DNA of 64,000 bases, from positions 6,376,029 to 6,440,028 of the forward strand of contig SMSO01000014.1 in the NCBI GenBank assembly GCA_004764695.1, written 5' to 3'. Shown here one piece after another: positions 20,982 to 31,221 of the stretch (within the stretch, counting starts at the first letter, position 1; every line of letters starts with the position of its first letter). The position numbers were made by a program, and so were the translations under genes. Under the pieces are notes generated by a model that did no database searches, was not told the DNA's origin, and saw only the letters and a list, made by a program, of their open reading frames with translations. Origin of the DNA: Schizochytrium sp. TIO01. Its lineage: Eukaryota > Sar > Bigyra > Thraustochytrida > Thraustochytriidae.

Positions 20982-22058
20982 TTACACATCGAGAACCCAG
21001 GACCAAAAGCGCTTGCACATTGACATTGCGCGGTTTGGTGCGCGCTGAAGTTGCTCTGGGTCACGGACGCGGTATGACTGCTTAGCTTGGTGTGTGAAGT
21101 CAGTAGAGGTCATGCCCTGAGTGGATGCTGAAGCTGCAAAGCTAGCAAAACTCGGGTCATTGCAGGCTTTCACGCCAATCATGACTTGTGTGTCCCCAAT
21201 TTGGATAAAAGACCCATTGTGAGCTAGAGCGCGGCTAGCCTGAACGCGACTGCTGTAGAGAATATGCATCCAGTTCCCGGCCTCGTTCCTATGCTCGTGG
21301 ACCTCGCCATAGGTTTGAAAATGACGGAGCACCGCAAATCCAGCACCCGTGGGGTATCCAAAGACTGTCACCCAAGCAGAAGATCGTCCTCCATTCAAGT
21401 TCATACCTTCCCTCGATCGTCCAGAGAGGACCATAGGTGACGAGAGGTCCAACCCTCTTGGAGCATCCAGGTCAAGACCAACGCCTCCCGCTCCAGGTGT
21501 GCGAGCCGCTGGTCTACGGCGCATTGTGGTATTCGAGCCGCTCATTTCGTCGTCGTCCATCATGTCATTTCCTGAGTTTTGTGGTGTCGCCGGCATCCCA
21601 CTCAGTAGAGAGTTCGACGGCGGCATGAGCATTTCCTCATCTTCGCCCTCGGCGTTGCGCACGAGCGCGAGGTCCTCGCCAAATCCCATACCTTCGTGTC
21701 TTCCTGCATAAGACGATGATCCCATGCGATCATCGTAATTCACAAGCGAACTGGTGCGTGCGGGTGAATTGAATGAGTGTCCTTGCATCTCATTGCTGTT
21801 GACATTTTGCATGTGATTATTACGCATGGTATCGCTATCGCCTTCTTGGCGTGTGTTCCAATGACTCTGTAGTGAACCCGCGCTTGATGAAGATCCCGAC
21901 GAGAACATAGACTCACCCAAACCAGCGGAAGACTTCTGCACTGCGGATGGGCGCTCCTGAGCAGGCGTTGTTCGGCGTCCGAAGTAGTCCGGCGCATCGC
22001 GCATGCCCGCCTGGGATCGCGCCATCCCAGAACCCGGTGCCGGAGAGCCGCCGTACAT
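20982..22058 (-). CDS. Nup35/Nup53-type nucleoporin
   Basis: A 358-residue protein. I use the ATG at 22058, because the longer frame begins with GTG at 22094. Residues about 228-300 form the Nup35-type RRM (MPPN) domain. WVTVFGYP opens it, GEVHEHR and GNWMHILY follow, and SSRVQASRALAHNG and MIGVKACND close it. These are the conserved blocks of vertebrate Nup35 and yeast Nup53/Nup59. In those proteins the domain dimerises, and the protein links the inner ring of the nuclear pore to the pore membrane. The N-terminal two thirds are disordered, Ser/Gly/Met-rich, with only scattered FG. The C-terminus (MCKRFWSWVLDV) is short, amphipathic and aromatic, like the membrane-binding helix at the end of yeast Nup53, so membrane contact is likely retained. 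The frame is unbroken. Confidence 0.87.
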   Translation of the reverse strand: MYGGSPAPGSGMARSQAGMRDAPDYFGRRTTPAQERPSAVQKSSAGLGESMFSSGSSSSAGSLQSHWNTRQEGDSDTMRNNHMQNVNSNEMQGHSFNSPARTSSLVNYDDRMGSSSYAGRHEGMGFGEDLALVRNAEGEDEEMLMPPSNSLLSGMPATPQNSGNDMMDDDEMSGSNTTMRRRPAARTPGAGGVGLDLDAPRGLDLSSPMVLSGRSREGMNLNGGRSSAWVTVFGYPTGAGFAVLRHFQTYGEVHEHRNEAGNWMHILYSSRVQASRALAHNGSFIQIGDTQVMIGVKACNDPSFASFAASASTQGMTSTDFTHQAKQSYRVRDPEQLQRAPNRAMSMCKRFWSWVLDV

Positions 22059-23528
22059 TGTACAAGAGGTGAGCGAAGGGGTCCTCAGACACACAGAAAG
22101 TTCCTGTGGAACGACTCGCTAGTGATGCAGTCCACTTGGCCTTCTGCAGACGGGCCTTGATTGTTTGGTCGTTTGCTGCTCAAGTGACGCAGATGGCGAA
22201 TGATCCAAGCCTTTGATTTGGAGACTCTCAGTGTTCTGATCCCTACTATTGAAGCCCAATAGTTCACTTATACAAATACAGTATTTCCCTGCCTTACAAG
22301 TGAAGTATAATTATAACGTACTGAGTTGAAATTGCACCATTTCTTCAGGTGCTTTTTGACTAAACATCTCACTTTCAGCTTTCTATAGTTCAATTGAATA
22401 AATAAAATAGTCTACTTTGGAGGCGCTATACCCTACTTGCAAGCGCCTGGCGGCGGTTTTTTGCGAGTGAGCAAACCTGTAAACTAGACTTTAATACAAA
22501 TTTAATAAACAGGTTGAACGTTATGTCGTTGTTAATATGGGAAACCACAATGGAGAAATAACGTAGGTCGTTGGTAAATGTCTGACATTGCACAGCAAGG
22601 GAACACAGGGAAAGTGAACGGTAAGGTCCTAGCTACCTTCCAGTTGTCCTGTCTCTTAGGGGCCCCTCTGTTACGCCCCAAAGATACAATCTTCTTTGTT
22701 TGCTTCTTTCTTTCCATTGTTTTAGTGATCATGAGAGGTCCAGGCAGAGTATAGGCAGGCCTACTCTAAACGATAGAAGTGGCACCACGTGGAATATCGA
22801 ATGCAATGTGCAATTCGAGGACTTCTATTTTATAAATAAGCAGTGGAAGACGTGCCCAATGCTATCAGCTGGTTTGTACAGGGCGTTATTCGATGCGTCT
22901 GCGGGACTTCACGGGGTATTTGGGCTCCATTCGCAGGTGAAGGGCGAATTATACAACTACTTCTGCTGCCTCACCTCACGGAGAGAGGCCATTAAAGTAC
23001 ACATTTTAGTACACCAGCCACGCAGTCTGTCTTTTAATTGAATCTATTTTCAATTAAAAACTTAATTAAACAGAACTAAAAATCTAAAAAAACTAAAAAT
23101 TAAATTAAATTAAAACAGGGGCACACTACCGTTTGCGCTATGTGGCCCTAGCGCGGTCGACTGATTGATCGCGAAAACCTCGCCGTCTTAGCCTCCCAGA
23201 TAGACGAAACCCTTAGGAGTCGCTGTAGGTACGTACCTTCGCTCTTCCGCGATAGAGTACACAGCGGTAAGAGTGGCTTATGCCCTCTTAGTACATAGTA
23301 TGTAAAGAAACTAAGTAAGTACCCGAATCAACTGAATATGAAAGGAAACTAAGCCAAAGTAAAATTCACTGAGTACAGGTAAAACATCGACCAATGAGCC
23401 GTGGCCAAGAGCGCAGCAGCACAGCAGCAAAGGCCACCTCGGCTTGAGCACCACGGCCCGAGCCTAATACCAGTGGCTTGAGCAGCACGAGACAAGATTG
23501 ATTGTGCAATTGCCCATATCCGCTGTTT

Positions 23529-23538
<10 letters not shown>

Positions 23539-23582
<44 letters not shown>
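23539..23582. repeat. (ATT)n microsatellite
   Basis: About 14 ATT units. It produces artefactual poly-Ile or poly-Asn frames on the two strands and is not part of a recognisable gene. Confidence 0.95.
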
Positions 23583-23583
<1 letters not shown>

Positions 23584-23712
23584 GAGCATGGTAGAATACA
23601 TTAGTGATAACGCTAGCAGTAGGTTTGGGTTTTATTTTTCGAGTCTCCAATTTTCATTCGAGTTTGTTGATCTTTCATGGTTGTGCTAATTAAGTTTATC
23701 AAAAACTAAAAC

Positions 23713-23781
23713 AATGTATGAATGTGTGAATGTATGAATGTATGAGTGTATGATTGTATGAGTGTATGAATGTATGTATGT
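23713..23781. repeat. degenerate TGTATGA(A/G) repeat
   Basis: About eight 8-bp units of the type TGTATGAA/TGTATGAG with substitutions, ending in TATG repeats. Confidence 0.85.
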
Positions 23782-23977
23782 GCGTAGAGAGGCCTATGCT
23801 AAGAAGGTAACGAAGACTACTTAAACTTTGAGAGGAACGTGAATGTATTGAGAGACAGGATTGGAAAAGAACAGAACGGGTAGAACGAATAGAGAAGAGG
23901 AAAGAAGAGACCGCTCAAGCAAGCTGCGTTGAGAGCATTCAATCAATCTACTTCGCGCCGCTTCGCCTCGACTCCGC

Positions 23978-24004
23978 GCGAGCGAGCGAGCGAGCGAGCG
24001 AGAG
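23978..24004. repeat. (GAGC)n repeat
   Basis: About six GAGC units in a GC-rich stretch some 490 bases before the EDC4 start codon, so probably within its promoter or leader. Confidence 0.85.
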
Positions 24005-24487
24005 CGAGTCTCCCTCGTTCGGATTTCCTCGCCGCCTGCCGCCTCCTCGGACAGCCGCGAGAGCAAGATCACGCGGCCCGCGACTACCGCGGCCGCCGCG
24101 CATTGGGTCTCTGTATCTCTCTATCTGTCAATCTATCTTATTAGTTGTTGAGCGCGCTCGCTGTGCTCTTCGACGGCTTAGTTTTGCAAGGCCTCAACCT
24201 CGAACACACGTTCGAGCACCGAGAAGCACAGACTTGGGGCCCAAGTCCGTGTATTTGAGACCTTTGAGAAGAAGTATTGCGAAAGCCCAGACACCTGGAC
24301 TTTTGCGAGCAAACCTATAGAGATACATACCTTCGTGCAGCCGTTCACAGCAACGCGCGATCGAAGTTCTCTCAGCTGTGCACAGTAGGACTCATTCAGA
24401 TACACTCATTCGACAAGTTGAAGGTCGAGGCTTAGGTAGAGCAACAGAAGCAGTAGAAGCAGCAACGGTTTAAATTCTTGATTCAAA

Positions 24488-27450
24488 ATGTCGAGCAAAT
24501 CCAATCTTCTCAACGAGCTCTTCAAGGACCTTGCCACTGGTCCTCGTCAGCTTGCTGGTGGCCCTAAACCTCCTGCGGCACCTCTCTCCAAAGACCCGAA
24601 GGGTGTCTCAAACGTCGACTCCAACGGTGCCTCAAACCAGGCGAACAACACCAACAACCAGCAGCGGATGCGAACGGGAAGCGTCGCGAGCTCCTCCACA
24701 GCTACAACTCCGCCTCCAATGTCGGTGAACCGTGTGGACAGCGATGTATCTTCGTCTGCTGTACTCGCAGCCCCAACGATGCCTTCTCGAAGCCACTCCG
24801 GCACTGCCCTGCAGGTCTTCGCTAAGGCATCTTCGTACGTGGCTAAGACCTCCGCTGCTAAAGCTCTCAAGGCGACGACCATCACGCTCGTCAAGGCCGA
24901 CCCTTCGCAAGTGAGCATGGGCGCTCGCGTAGCTAGCAGTGGTAAATTCATCACGTACGCCAACAAGGCAGGCATGGTGCGCGTGATCCACACGGAATCC
25001 GTCCACACGGGCCTCCTTCGAGGCCACGCAGAGCCCATTGCTGATATGAAGTTCTGCCCGAACCAAGACTCGCTCGTGGCCACAGTTTCCTCGGACGGCT
25101 TCGCAATCGTGTGGGAGCTCAGGCACATGCCAGAGACCGGCAAGGTTGAGTTTAGAGAGGCTATCCGCCTCCACACGAGTAGACCCGAGGAGCCATTCCA
25201 CGGCGTGGAATGGCACGCCACTAACCAGCGCGTGTTTTCGCTGATGCATGGCAACACTATCTCTGTTGTCATGCTTAGCTCCAAACTCTGGAGCGCACAG
25301 CAGGCGGCAGGTCAGGAAGGTATTCCAATTGAGAATGCTCGTTGCGCGTATGCTCAGTTTGCAGGCAATAGCCCGGGCGGACGTGTGCTCAGCGCAAGCT
25401 TTTCAGCTGATGGAAACACCCTTTTAGCAGGCTGTGCGGACGGAACAGTGGCAGGACTCAATGCGTCATCGCTCATGGAGGATGCGGACAGCACGCCTCT
25501 GTCGACGTTGTGGCAGTTATCGGCTGGAGATGGACTTGGTGTATCGCTGTGTAGGTTTCTTAACAGGGGAGATCACTTTCTGCTCACAGCAGTTCGAGGC
25601 AACACCCTTCTAAGGCTGTGGACCTGGGACTCTGGTTCAGTAAAGTACAAACCTTCTCACGAACTTAAGCTCGCGGATGGTGGTCCTCTGTACTCAGCTG
25701 CAGTGGACTCTACTGGGCAGTATGTATTCGTTGGAATTCCCCAACGCAATGTACTTTTGTGCTCCAAGCTTGACACTACTGCAGTGCAACTCGAGCAGCC
25801 TGTGGAATACGAGCTGGACTGCCCTGTGCTTAGCTTTGCTACACGTCGGAGTGCCCCCGAGACCGAGGAGATTTTGTGCCAACAGACCAATGGTATCCAG
25901 TTCTTTTCGTTCTCGCCTGCAGCAGACTATGAGCAGGTGCGACGCCAGTCACCGTCGCCCGTAATTGCATCTCCGGTGCCCACCATGCCTGGTGGTCGTT
26001 CCACCCGCGAGCGTCAGGATAGCGGCCTCATGACACCTGACCAGCTTCAACATCAGCAGCAACAGCAACAGCAGCAACAACAACAGCCCAAAGCTCAGCA
26101 GCAGCAGCAACAACAACAGCAACAGCCTCAGCAGCCTCAGCAAGTCCAACAGGCTCCGCAAGTGCAGCAACCCCAGCATCAACCGCAACCGGTCATGTAT
26201 AGCCAGCAAGCTATGCCTATGCACCACATGCAGCAGGCTAACGGCATGATGTACGGGGCTGGAATCGGCAATCTGGACGAGGCCCTGGCCAGGCACTTGA
26301 GTGCTCTGGAGGCTCGTCAAAAAGAGGTCGCTGACGCCCAGGCTCAAACCTCCCTCGCACAGCAGAAGGGTCTCCTCGAAGTCCTGGCCAAGTCTCTTGG
26401 AGAGATTCCAGAAAATATTGATGACGCTGTGAAGGAGGCGTTCGAGGACGAAGAAGCTGCCGCCGCTCTTGCCGACGCTCTTCTTGTTAAGATTACCCCT
26501 GCCCTAGGATCTGCATTAACAGAGGCCATGGATACTCAGTCTGCAAGCAAGTTCAATGCTGTTGATGCCGTCGCAGCTAAGGTAGCTCAGGCGCTGCGCA
26601 AACCGGCACAGGAGGCATTCTCTGAGGCCATGCGGGTTTCTTTTATTCCTGCCTTCGAGGCTGGTTGTAACAATCTTTTGACACAGTTCCAGCAAGCGGC
26701 ACAACAACTCCAAGCTGCTACTTCAAGCAACGAGTCTGCCCTTGCACAGCAACTCCAGCAGGTTCGAGAGCGCCAGTCAAGCATGGAGTCCACTCTGCAG
26801 CGCATCGAGGCCATGCTTTCTGCATCAAACGGTCGCATGCAGCAGCAGCAACAATCGCCCTCACCGCCTCACCAACAGCAACATCAACAACCATGCAACA
26901 CACCCCTCCTCCCCAGCACACTCCCTCTCCGAACCTCCCATACCAGCAGCACCAGCAACACCAGCAGCACCAGCAAGGCGCAGTACGAAACAGTGCTACG
27001 TCCAAACCAATTTTCGGTGATATTATGTCGCATGTCTCGAATGGCAACTACGAAGGAGCTTTCCTCATGGCACTTAGTGAATCTGATCTTGATCTTGTGG
27101 TCGCAACGTGCAGCTTGGTTGACCCAGAGCGTGTTTTTGGCGGTGACCGGGGTCGTGTTGCACTAAGCCAACGCGTGCTGCTCGCTCTTGTCCAGCAGCT
27201 TAGCGTGGATCTTACTGTTGAGACGCCGCTCAAGTTGCAGTGGATGCAGCGCGGCGCACTGGCGTTGGACCCAAGTGACCCTGATGTTGGTATTCACGTA
27301 GCCCGGGTTATGTCGGATGTGCGAAGCCACATGGAGCAACAGCGCCCTTACATTGTGCAACCGGAAGGCACGGGCGCGTCTCCGAACCGATCTCTCTTTG
27401 AAATGTGCCTCAATATTGTTTCCTCTCGTGCCTCCACGCAGGCCTTTTAG
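24488..27450 (+). CDS. EDC4: EDC4/Ge-1 (VARICOSE-type) mRNA decapping scaffold
   Basis: Proposed join of 24488-26831 and 26879-27450, about 971 residues. EDC4 (Ge-1, plant VARICOSE) scaffolds the Dcp2 decapping complex in cytoplasmic P-bodies. Residues about 140-480 form a WD40 domain (GLLRGHAEPIADMKF, VSSDGFAIVWEL). A Gln-rich linker follows (26048-26190), then a long helical, Ala/Gln-rich coiled-coil region (about 600-780). The C-terminal globular domain includes YEGAFLMALSESDLDLV, SQRVLLALVQQLS and LDPSDPDVGIHVARVM, the classic Ge-1 C-terminal signature that mediates oligomerisation and decapping-factor contacts. The C-terminal domain lies in a different frame from the rest, and the switch occurs in a Gln/Pro/His-rich linker near 26832-26893. 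A 47-nt GT-AG segment or a small indel would explain it. Domain order and family identity are secure; the exact join is not. Confidence 0.88.
26048..26190 (+). repeat. CAG/CAA repeat (poly-Gln) in EDC4
   Basis: Mixed CAG/CAA codons encode a Gln tract of about 30 residues, broken by Pro, Lys-Ala and Val. It separates the WD40 domain from the helical region and is a likely site of length polymorphism. Confidence 0.9.
26832..26878 (+). other. candidate 47-nt intron in EDC4
   Basis: GTCGCATG...CAACAG, phase 1. Removing it fuses the helical-region frame to the C-terminal-domain frame. The ends are GT-AG but the donor is weak, and the sequence is a repeat-rich Gln/Pro linker. A microsatellite-type indel or an assembly error is an equally good explanation. 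Confidence 0.35.
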
Positions 27451-28324
27451 CTCTTCTTATAGCGGACCCTGACTTATTCTTCATACAGAATCATAAAAAA
27501 GCAAAACAAGATTCGTCATCTATATTCCCTCTGCTTTGCGTTGAAGAAGGTAGCATCCTTGATCCATGAACCTCTACTGCTCCAGCGCTTAAATTACGGA
27601 TGGGTAACACAGGCCCCTGTCGTCACCCTTTTTCGCTTATGGAAAAAGGGTGCGAATGAACGTATAATGACTGTTTTAAAACCTGCCATAATAATAGAGA
27701 TTTAAAAAATGCAAGTCCTTGGCTAGGCAAGTGTAGATGCTTTGTTACGTCACAAACATGAATTGATATGAGAGTTGTACAGCTGGTAGAACAAAAGAGA
27801 ATATAAATTTTCAATTATAAGACTAACTAGCAGCTGAAAAGCGCGTTAACTAGCAGCTAGATAGCGCGTGTCACCTCAAAGAAAGAACAGAGCTTTCATG
27901 TGTATTCCTTTCCACCGCGAGATCAACGCTTTGCTGAAAGGAACAAAAGAAATTTAGAAGACTAAGTGCCAACAATTACCCTTGTTAGCTCAGGCGTTTT
28001 GTACAAAAGTTCAAGCAAGTTATAGTCTAACATCCTTGAACCTGACAACAAAAGGTAAATAAGTTACCACTTGAACAGTCTAAAAATGAAAGAAAGTTTA
28101 ACAACTCTCGAAAACCTTACGTTTTAAAGTTGTTTTTCTTTGTAATCTTTCTCATTAAAAGAACACGATATACAAACCGTCTTGAATGGCACTGTCTCGT
28201 GGTTTCCACTATCAAAGAAAAAAAAAAAAAAGAGCACATAACGTTAAGACTGTCGGAATCTTTTTTAGTTAGGCTGCTCTGTGCAACCCATGAAAGTAAT
28301 AATGAGCACTCAGTTTACTGCCCC
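27451..28324. other. convergent intergenic region
   Basis: About 870 AT-rich bases between the EDC4 and PTEN-like/RING genes. It contains a 23-bp tandem duplication at 27824. No gene is seen. Confidence 0.6.
27824..27869. repeat. 23-bp tandem direct repeat
   Basis: Two adjacent copies beginning TAACTAGCAGCT and ending AGCGCGT. They match at about 20 of 23 positions and contain the palindromic AGCT core. No function is apparent. Confidence 0.85.
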
Positions 28325-31221
28325 TTACTCGTGGGAATAATCGTGCGCATCTCGTTGACAAATAGGACATTTGGCATTATCTAAAAGCCAGCGAACGATG
28401 CAATCTGAATGAAAACGACTGTGTTGTAAAGTATACCGAAAGTTGAAACAAGAGTTAGTGATAATTCTTTTCCTTGATGATTGGGAAAATGGCCTTCAAG
28501 ACACACTACCTTTCTTCATAGACACAGGTAAATTTAAATTTGGCAGGGAAAACTTACTGAAAACATGGTAATGTGCGTAGGCAATCGCCGTCGCAGTAGT
28601 CACCCAGGCAAATAAGACAATTCATTTGATCACCTTGGTAATTACCCAGACGATATTCATGTTCAGGGAGACGCAAAATTTCTCGTTCACTCATGCCCAT
28701 GCTGCGGCGTCGTCGCAATCCCGAGTTATCTGCGAACTGCACTGTCAGCATGCTTGCGAACAATTGTTCCATCAAAGATTCCTCGCGGCCGCTTCCACCT
28801 CGTAACATTGAAACTCGCGGTGCATTATCTGTGATGGCATCACCTGATTCATCAACGCTGCCACCAGACGGCAAGTTAAATCTAACCTGTGCATCGTCAT
28901 CGCCACGAGCCCCAAGAGTGAAGCGAACATTGCGACGAGAGACCCGGCGTGAGGGTGAGCGATCATCGAAGCCCTCTAGACTCTGAATGACAAAGTTTTG
29001 TACTGCTTGATCGGCCTCTGCCTCTGAACTACACCCTGCGAGGCTCATGCCTAACCGTCGTTCAATATCTCGACGTTCAGTGATACGAAGCGCACCAAGA
29101 ACTTCACATACAGATTGAACACGCGCTTCAAAAGCTGGACCTTCATTGAAAACTGTGCTTAAGGCACCACTTGTTGGTGATAATTGTTCACCCTCAGTCA
29201 AAGTGGCTCGATCTCCCGCTGGCTCTAATTCCGTATCTTCACTATTCTCGCCTTGTATCGCCAAATCGTCATTTGCGGGTGCTTTCGGCTGACGCTGTGC
29301 CATGGGTTGTCCCAGCTGCGGGGCCAGGTGCAGGAGCAGGAATGGAAATAGGCGACCCCGATCGGACACTGCTGTGGTCGAAATCATCATGGAAATTAGA
29401 TTTTTCTTCGTCACTTGTATGCCCCTCGTTATTGTTTCTGGCATCATCATCGTCTTCTGCTTCTGTTGTAGAAGTCGAGTCAACGAATCCACAGCCAGCA
29501 GCACGATCTCCAGAAGAAGAACTCTCAGCAATTTCCTGAACCATTGTGTTTACCGAAGGCGAAGCGCGCGCTTGCAACGAACAGAGGGCGCAGGTTAGAG
29601 TTTTTGACGATACATGGCGAGAGGATATGCGATTAATCCCACCACGTCCTAACCCGGAGCCCAACGTGCTATTCACGTCTCCCTGCTGAATATACTGTAA
29701 ATGCCCGCAAGAATCATTCGAGCATTTGAACTGCATAGGCGGAAGAGGCTGCTGCATGTCAAGTGGTGGTACTGAAGCTGAGCCGTCTGCACCTCCGTAA
29801 CCACTGAGGTTTTCTTCAGTACGAAAGCCCCGAGGGCCTTCAAGTTCGACAGCTCGATCCCTAGCTTGCATGCCAAAAACACATGAAATCTGAAAATTAT
29901 CATCTAACGTGTTCGCCAAACTCAGTACGTCGATTGAATTTTTGGGGACATTAACTAACACAAGTTGTTCTCCTTCGGGGTATTGATCATATATGGCTGC
30001 ATCCTCCACAGGTTCTGCGCTTGCCACATTCACATGCACCTGGAAAAGTACGCGGCCGGGCTGCCCGGGTTCTAAATGGTACACTTTTAACACAACGTCA
30101 CGATCTACGCGACGATTGATGTCAAAAGCAACATCAGCAGTCATTGAGTAAAGTGCTGGGCGAATTCCTTGCACCATCGTTGAATGTAAGAAATCGCTCT
30201 GATCTCCATTCATGACCATGATGTAGGGTCGACAGCCACGTTGTGCTCCTAAATGTTCGGAGAGAACACGCGGCGCATGTGAAAGAATTACTTTACGTAA
30301 AATCATCCGTCTCCAGCGTGTTGTCTCTGCGTCGAATGGGACGGCAGGGCGCAAATAGCCCATTGTGCCCACTACACGTAGTGCACTTGCTGATACATCG
30401 TGTTCGTCATTTGTAGAGCCTTTTGAGGAATTGTTAGAGCCACGGCTCCACCGCCTAACAGCACTGTTTCCTTTTGTTCTAACCTTTATGCGTGTGTTTT
30501 TATTACATCGCGACAGGGGGTTGTTATCGTTTGACGGGCTCGACGTTGTGGTTTCAGTGGCATGAGCGCTTGTGCTTGTCAGTTGCAAGCTATTCACGCC
30601 ACGAGCACGGGCCTGTCCAAACATAGAGAGCGCCGAACAAATGTCGGCACTTCGTCCCTGGGATGAAGAGCTGTACAGGACACAAGCTATTGCTAAGAAT
30701 GCAAGGTGTGCTTCTGAAGAAGCAAGGACTACGGCAACCCGGCCAGGCGCTTCACGAGTCCAGAAGATAACCTTGCGGGCATCATCCATACAGAAACAGG
30801 GAGCAACAATACCAGTACGGCCGGGGTCTCCTGAGGAGGTGATATGCAAAGCATCATTAGGGAAGACAGTCTCGAGACCACATTGGTCACTAGTCATTCC
30901 GAAAGAGAATATCGCAAAAGAACGCTTGCTGCGAGCAAGCCCCTGTGCAACGCGTTTCAGTGAGGATTGAAAACGATTAATTTGCGAGGCCGATGGGGAT
31001 GCGCCAGCTTCGTCTTCTTTCTTGACAATCTCGTATAGCTGTTGCGCCTGACGATTCTGCAATATTAGGATCTGGGGTGTAAGTGCCGTCAAGCCGTAAT
31101 GGCTCCATTTTGGATTCGGCTGACCACCATTGCGCTCGCGACTTGATGCAAATTCACGAATCTTTGACCAAAAAGATCGCTTGGGGCTCTGTTTCGTCTC
31201 AAGTTCCTCTGTGCCAACCAT
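28325..31221 (-). CDS. PTEN-like pseudophosphatase and C2 domain fused to a RING-H2 finger
   Basis: Three exons (31221-29368, 29315-28558, 28418-28325) give about 901 residues. Residues about 35-310 resemble a PTEN/auxilin-type dual-specificity phosphatase (AIFSFGM, ADICSALSMFGQARARG, YLRPAVPF). At the catalytic loop, where HCxxGxxR is expected, VVLASSEAHLAF is found, so the nucleophilic Cys and the Arg are missing. A roughly 70-residue Ser/Asn-rich insertion follows. Residues about 328-430 match a PTEN-type C2 domain (GCRPYIMVM, VVLKVYHLEPGQPGRVLFQ), which binds membranes in that family. A small Cys pair region lies near 505-560 (CSNDSC, CALC), followed by acidic linkers. The C-terminus is a complete RING-H2 finger (CLIC, LPCFHRFHSDC, CPIC), typical of E3 ubiquitin ligases. 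The inferred role is a membrane-directed ubiquitin ligase that uses a dead phosphatase/C2 module for targeting. The RING assignment is secure; the PTEN-like assignment is by pattern only. Confidence 0.72.
28419..28557 (-). other. intron, 139 nt, splitting the RING-H2 finger
   Basis: On the minus strand the donor is TTTCA|GTAAGT and the acceptor ACACAG|TCG. Splicing turns the truncated LPCFQ-stop into LPCFHRFHSDC and adds WLLDNAKCPIC, which completes the C-x-H-x2-H-x2-C...C-x2-C ligand set exactly. This is the best-supported intron in the window. Confidence 0.95.
29316..29367 (-). other. candidate 52-nt intron in the PTEN-like/RING gene
   Basis: GTCCGA...CCGCAG, phase 0, with a pyrimidine-rich second half. 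Removal joins the C2-side frame (ending DFDHSS) to the RING-side frame (LGQPMAQRQPKAPAND). The donor is non-consensus and lies in a Pro/Ala-rich linker, so a small indel is possible. A real upstream RING fusion still requires some frame connection here. Confidence 0.5.

Larger units (their letters stand above)
22059..24487. other. divergent intergenic region with simple repeats
   Basis: About 2.4 kb between the divergent Nup35-like and EDC4 genes. A 58-codon ATG frame (22578-22754, +) contains a donor-like G|GTAAGG at 22621 and a strong pyrimidine-rich acceptor ending at 22725. Downstream, a coding-looking frame runs to about 23040. These may be exons of a small gene, but no family is recognisable. 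The rest holds ATT, TATG and GAGC repeats. The GC-rich 23930-24480 stretch is probably the EDC4 promoter and leader. Confidence 0.45.

Noticed and set aside
22578-22620. First exon of a cold-shock-domain protein
   Set aside because: The start (AQQGNTGKV) recalls the residues before a cold-shock domain, but no KGFGFI-type core follows in any frame.
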